From assembly GCF_900115195.1 (NCBI RefSeq), contig NZ_FOVO01000001.1, positions 124,001 through 188,000 of the forward strand: 64,000 nucleotides of DNA, given 5' to 3'. Made by a program: the position numbers and the translations under genes. Below, one piece after another: positions 61,129 to 64,000 of this stretch. Each line of letters starts with the position of its first letter. Position 1 is the first letter of the stretch. Source of the stretch: Xenorhabdus japonica. GTDB lineage: Bacteria; Pseudomonadota; Gammaproteobacteria; Enterobacterales; Enterobacteriaceae. The notes beneath the pieces were generated by a model. The model saw nothing but the letters and a program-made list of their open reading frames with translations. It was not told where the DNA came from and made no database searches.

Positions 61129-61166
61129 AAAAAGTATGTGGGATTGTGTTCCCATATACTTTTTTC
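61129..61166. terminator. Bidirectional terminator
   Basis: aaaaagtatgtggga and tcccatatacttttt form a 15-position stem with one mismatch; A and T tracts flank it on both sides. It serves the convergent toxin-like gene and the ABC transporter operon. Confidence 0.85.
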
Positions 61167-61186
61167 AATAAGTGAGTTTTTCTGAT

Positions 61187-61960
61187 TCACTTAGAAATAT
61201 CCACGCCAAAATACTTCTCGGAGATACGGGCATAAGTGCCGTCATCTTTCATCTCTTGCAGCGCTTTATTAACTGCTTCTACCAGTTCCGGATCGCCTTT
61301 GCGCAGTAAAACGGCTGATTTACTTGCATCGGTTTCCTGGGCGACAATTTTTACTGGAGCATTAGGGCGTCGTTTTTTGAAATCAAGGAATGACAGGCGA
61401 TCATTTAATGTGGCATCCGCACGTCCGGTGGCGACCAGATCAATAGCCTGGTTAAAACCATCCGTACTGACTAACGTGGCTCCATAAGATGTAGCCAGTT
61501 GGCCGTAATTACTGGTCAGAGATTGCGCTGAACGCTTTCCTTTAATATCCGCGAATGTCTTAATATCACTGTTATTGTTACGGGTGATTAACACAACTTG
61601 AGAGGTTGTGTAAGGAATGGAAAAACTGAATTTTGCTTCGCGCTCTGGGGTGATGCCCACTTGATTGATAACGGCATCAAAACGCTTGGCATCCAGTCCG
61701 GCAATCAAACCATCCCATTTAACTTCCATAAATTCAGATTTGACGTTCAAACGACGCGCAATTTCCCGTGCGATATCTACGTCAAAGCCGGTTAATTTAT
61801 TGCTGGTATCATGATAGGTGAAAGGTGGATAAGTGCCTTCTGTACCAACCTTAAAAACACCAGAGGCTTTTATCGCATCGAAATCTTTGCCGGCATAACT
61901 GGGAGCAGAAATAGCAAGGGCAGTCGCGCCCGCCAGTAACAAATTCAAAATTTTTTTCAT
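61187..61960 (-). CDS. Cystine/polar amino acid ABC transporter, substrate-binding protein
   Basis: 257 residues with a signal peptide (MKKILNLLLAGATALAISAP, cleavage after SYA) and an SBP-family 3 domain: GTEGTYPPFTYHD, GFDVDIAREIARRL, VINQVGITPEREAKFSFS, GRADATLNDRLSFLDF. It resembles E. coli TcyJ (FliY), a cystine-binding protein; other polar amino acids are possible. Last gene of the operon permease-ATPase-binding protein. Confidence 0.88.
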   Translation of the reverse strand: MKKILNLLLAGATALAISAPSYAGKDFDAIKASGVFKVGTEGTYPPFTYHDTSNKLTGFDVDIAREIARRLNVKSEFMEVKWDGLIAGLDAKRFDAVINQVGITPEREAKFSFSIPYTTSQVVLITRNNNSDIKTFADIKGKRSAQSLTSNYGQLATSYGATLVSTDGFNQAIDLVATGRADATLNDRLSFLDFKKRRPNAPVKIVAQETDASKSAVLLRKGDPELVEAVNKALQEMKDDGTYARISEKYFGVDISK

Positions 61961-62009
61961 TATGCTTCTCCGAATAAATGATGTTGCTGATATTAAACGT
62001 GATTGCTTG

Positions 62010-62774
62010 CTAAATTTCCCAATCAGGTAAAGTTTCTGTCAGGGTTGAGATAAATTCGACAGTACGCACTTTACTTGGACGGGTGAAGATGGTTTTTGCC
62101 GAGCCTGATTCAATAATATTGCCGGCTTCCAGAAACACGACATCATGGGCAAGATTAGCCGCCAAACGTAAATCGTGCGTTGCCATTAACATGGTAGTGC
62201 CTTCTCCCGCCAGTTGCTTCAAAACGGAAACAACTTCTTTAGATAATTCAGGATCGAGTGCTGACGTTGGTTCATCACACAGCAGTACTTTTGGCGAAGG
62301 AGCCATTGCTCTGGCGATTGCTACACGCTGTTGCTGGCCTCCCGATAGTGTGTTTGGCCAAACATCTGCCTTGTGCGACAGACCGACTTTTTCCAGCAAC
62401 GCCAGTGCCCGTTCTCTGGCGCGTTCGCGTGGCCATTTCTGTACCCAAATCAGCCCTTCCATAATGTTTTCAATCACCGTCAGATGCGGGAAAAGCTGGA
62501 AGTTCTGGAATACCATACCGGTTTGTAGGCTAAAGCGCTGAATTTCCCGATGTGGCAGCCGTTCTTTACCGTTAAACTTAATCTGCTCCTTGCCAATTTT
62601 CAGTTTGCCAGCCTGTGGTATTTCCAACAGATTAATACAACGCAGCAAGGTACTTTTCCCGCTACCGGAAGGGCCGATAAGTGCCGTCAGGCTGCCTTCT
62701 TTAATGGTCAGGCTAATATTTTTCAGCACCTTTTGCCCGTCGAAACTTTTTTCAATGTTGGTGAGCTGAATCAT
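62010..62774 (-). CDS. Amino acid ABC transporter ATP-binding protein
   Basis: 254 residues with Walker A GPSGSGKSTLL, Q-loop region MVFQNFQLFPHLTV, signature LSGGQQQRVAIARAMA, Walker B VLLCDEPTSALDPEL and the switch histidine in MATHDL. TcyN (YecC)-like. Its start lies inside the 3' end of the permease gene (23-base overlap). Confidence 0.93.
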   Translation of the reverse strand: MIQLTNIEKSFDGQKVLKNISLTIKEGSLTALIGPSGSGKSTLLRCINLLEIPQAGKLKIGKEQIKFNGKERLPHREIQRFSLQTGMVFQNFQLFPHLTVIENIMEGLIWVQKWPRERARERALALLEKVGLSHKADVWPNTLSGGQQQRVAIARAMAPSPKVLLCDEPTSALDPELSKEVVSVLKQLAGEGTTMLMATHDLRLAANLAHDVVFLEAGNIIESGSAKTIFTRPSKVRTVEFISTLTETLPDWEI

Positions 62775-63471
62775 CTTTGCCTTCCTTATTGCTGTTTTGT
62801 TGGTTACTGCCGTTTTGCTGAGAGAATTTCTTTTCCAACCGGACTTGCAGAGCTGACAACACCGAGCTCAAGAGGAGATAGAGAATGGCTGCTTCGGTAT
62901 ACAAGATGAGTGGTTGATAGGTAACGGCGGCGATGCGCTGTGCAGCCAGAAACATTTCTGGCACAGTAATGACGGAAGCCAGAGAGGTATCTTTTACCAG
63001 CGAAATAAAAGTATTGGACAGGGGAGGGATTGAAACCCTTGCCGCCTGTGGCAGCACGATCCGGTGCATTGACTGCCACCAACTCATGCCAATAGAGTGA
63101 GAGGCTTCCCATTGCCCCTTAGGAACTGAAGTCAGTGCGGCGCGGATGACTTCTGAAGTATAGGCACCAACATTCAGGGTAAAGCCGATAACGGCAGCAG
63201 TGAAGGCTTCCAATGTAATACCTGCGCTGGGCAGGGCGTAGAAAATCAGAAAGAGTTGCACCAACAGCGGCGTACCGCGGATCAACCAAACATAAAACCG
63301 AACCACCGCAACCAGTGGCTTAGGCCCATACAGCCTGATTAAAGCAACAATAAACCCCAATGAAATTCCAAGTACGAAAGTAATCAGCGTGAGGGGAATA
63401 GTAAATGTGAGCCCTGCGTAAAGCATCGGCCAAAGGGAATCCAGCGCTAAACTGAGCCAATCTGGGGTCAT
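62752..63471 (-). CDS. Amino acid ABC transporter permease
   Basis: 239 residues with about five helices and the His/Glu/Met-type motif IRGTPLLVQLFLIFYALP, then the EAA loop GQWEASHSIGMSWWQSMHRIVLPQA and SNTFISLVKDTSLASVI. TcyL (YecS)-like. The C-terminal tail is hydrophilic and Gln/Asn-rich, and its last codons overlap the ATPase gene. Confidence 0.93.
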   Translation of the reverse strand: MTPDWLSLALDSLWPMLYAGLTFTIPLTLITFVLGISLGFIVALIRLYGPKPLVAVVRFYVWLIRGTPLLVQLFLIFYALPSAGITLEAFTAAVIGFTLNVGAYTSEVIRAALTSVPKGQWEASHSIGMSWWQSMHRIVLPQAARVSIPPLSNTFISLVKDTSLASVITVPEMFLAAQRIAAVTYQPLILYTEAAILYLLLSSVLSALQVRLEKKFSQQNGSNQQNSNKEGKDDSAHQH

Positions 63472-63689
63472 AGATTCATCCTAATAGATAGATATTAAAA
63501 ATACGTTTATTTTTTATAGGCTTGTTTTAATGATGATATGGCAAGAAAAGGTGAACGCTATATACAATAAAGTTATAGCTTAGAACGTTAGGATTGATTA
63601 GCTATATCGGCAAATGAGGCAAGGAATAGAGGTATCATAAACAATGATGTCATTGTGTTTTTGGATTCATATTTAAAATAAATGGTCAA

Positions 63690-63729
63690 GTATTCAATCT
63701 GTTGATCTAGCAATACACACATTGAATAC
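63690..63729. repeat. 40-bp palindromic repeat, second copy of the pyrB-end repeat
   Basis: gtattcaat and attgaatac form perfect nine-base ends around 22 bases. The stretch 63685-63720 is identical, inverted, to 39838-39873 at the pyrB 3' end. It lies 17 bases after the stop of the partial binding-protein gene, in the 274-base gap upstream of the permease gene; no other gene is seen there, so the operon promoter must lie within it. Confidence 0.8.
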
Positions 63730-63745
63730 ATAACCTTTATTTTGA

Positions 63746-64000
63746 TTATTCAACTGTTCCCTTAGAAAAATATTTATCCCAAACTTGTTGATAAGTACCA
63801 TCCGCTTTTATCTCAATAATGGCTTTATCTATTGTAGTTTTTAATTCAGTATCGTTTTTACGCAGCAGTACAGCAGTTTTTGCAGCCTGAGTATCCGCAG
63901 CAACAATTTTTACCGGCGCATCAGGGCGATGTTTTTTGTAATCGAGATAAGAAAGTTTATCGTTGATTGTTGCATCTGCCCGACCTGTGCTTACCAGTTC
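63746..64000 (-). CDS. Second ABC substrate-binding protein, N-terminus outside the window
   Basis: The last 84 codons of a paralogue of the 61187-61960 protein: GRADATINDKLSYLDYKKH, VKIVAADTQAAKTAVLLRK and DGTYQQVWDKYFSKGTVE, stop at 63746. Same strand, upstream of the transporter operon but separated by the palindromic repeat, so it may be expressed separately. The tandem paralogues suggest duplication with widened substrate range. Confidence 0.9.
   Translation of the reverse strand, partial: ELVSTGRADATINDKLSYLDYKKHRPDAPVKIVAADTQAAKTAVLLRKNDTELKTTIDKAIIEIKADGTYQQVWDKYFSKGTVE

Noticed and set aside
39838-63720. Inverted 36-bp repeats as the ends of a 24-kb invertible segment
   Set aside because: There is no recombinase gene nearby and the arms are short; repeat-family membership explains them more simply. 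Homologous inversion remains possible but has no evidence.

Overview
The window looks like a chromosomal segment of an insect-associated member of the Enterobacterales (Morganellaceae), most likely Xenorhabdus or a close relative such as Photorhabdus. The grounds are close identity of the housekeeping proteins to enterobacterial families, the classic order folP-glmM-secG-leuU-metY-rimP-nusA-infB-rbfA-truB-rpsO-pnp-nlpI-deaD, a full 127-bp ERIC element, and accessory genes typical of insect pathogens (an RHS toxin, an inverse autotransporter, a possible beta-pore-forming toxin). The genus is an inference; no rRNA or marker search could be run.

Layout. 1-15.6 kb is an undisturbed, all-plus-strand translation and RNA-metabolism block. 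15.7-25.3 kb is accessory and partly decayed: a nonsense-interrupted small gene, the pyruvate two-component system btsSR, an inverse autotransporter, a broken IS1-like element, and a LysR pseudogene beside an intact MFS exporter. 25.3-31.4 kb is an enterobacterial core set (ubiT with an internal deletion, yhbS, yhbQ, yhbP, nrdDG, ridA, pyrI). 31.4-39.8 kb separates pyrI from pyrB: a D-Ala-D-Ala dipeptidase with a DUF819 permease, a phosphoesterase/VUT-transporter/unknown/XRE-S24 regulator operon, and a YdeP-type molybdopterin oxidoreductase. 39.8-44.1 kb holds pyrB with its attenuated leader, rnz, an intact vapBC pair and several gene fragments (AhpD-like, rtcR, LysE). 44.1-47.8 kb is a sulfur-amino-acid operon (gamma-family PLP enzyme, NhaC-like transporter, dcyD).

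The stretch from 47.8 to 57.9 kb is the most unusual. After 1.25 kb of AT-rich decayed DNA comes a tight set: FabF-like ketosynthase, MaoC-like hot-dog protein, acyl carrier protein, two unrecognised proteins, and then a 1634-residue RHS-core protein with a hydrophobic segment and a variable C-terminal tail. A stand-alone acyl-assembly kit beside a toxin-like polymorphic protein suggests, without proving, an acylation or small-lipid pathway linked to a secreted product. It is my candidate for an undescribed system.

57.9-64 kb returns to core genes (argF with ARG boxes, rraB), interrupted by a possible aerolysin/ETX-MTX2-like protein, and ends in a cystine/polar amino acid ABC transporter with two substrate-binding proteins.

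Genome decay is a recurring theme: at least eight broken or truncated genes are visible, the pyrBI operon is split, and pyrB now ends inside a palindromic repeat that recurs, inverted, 24 kb away.
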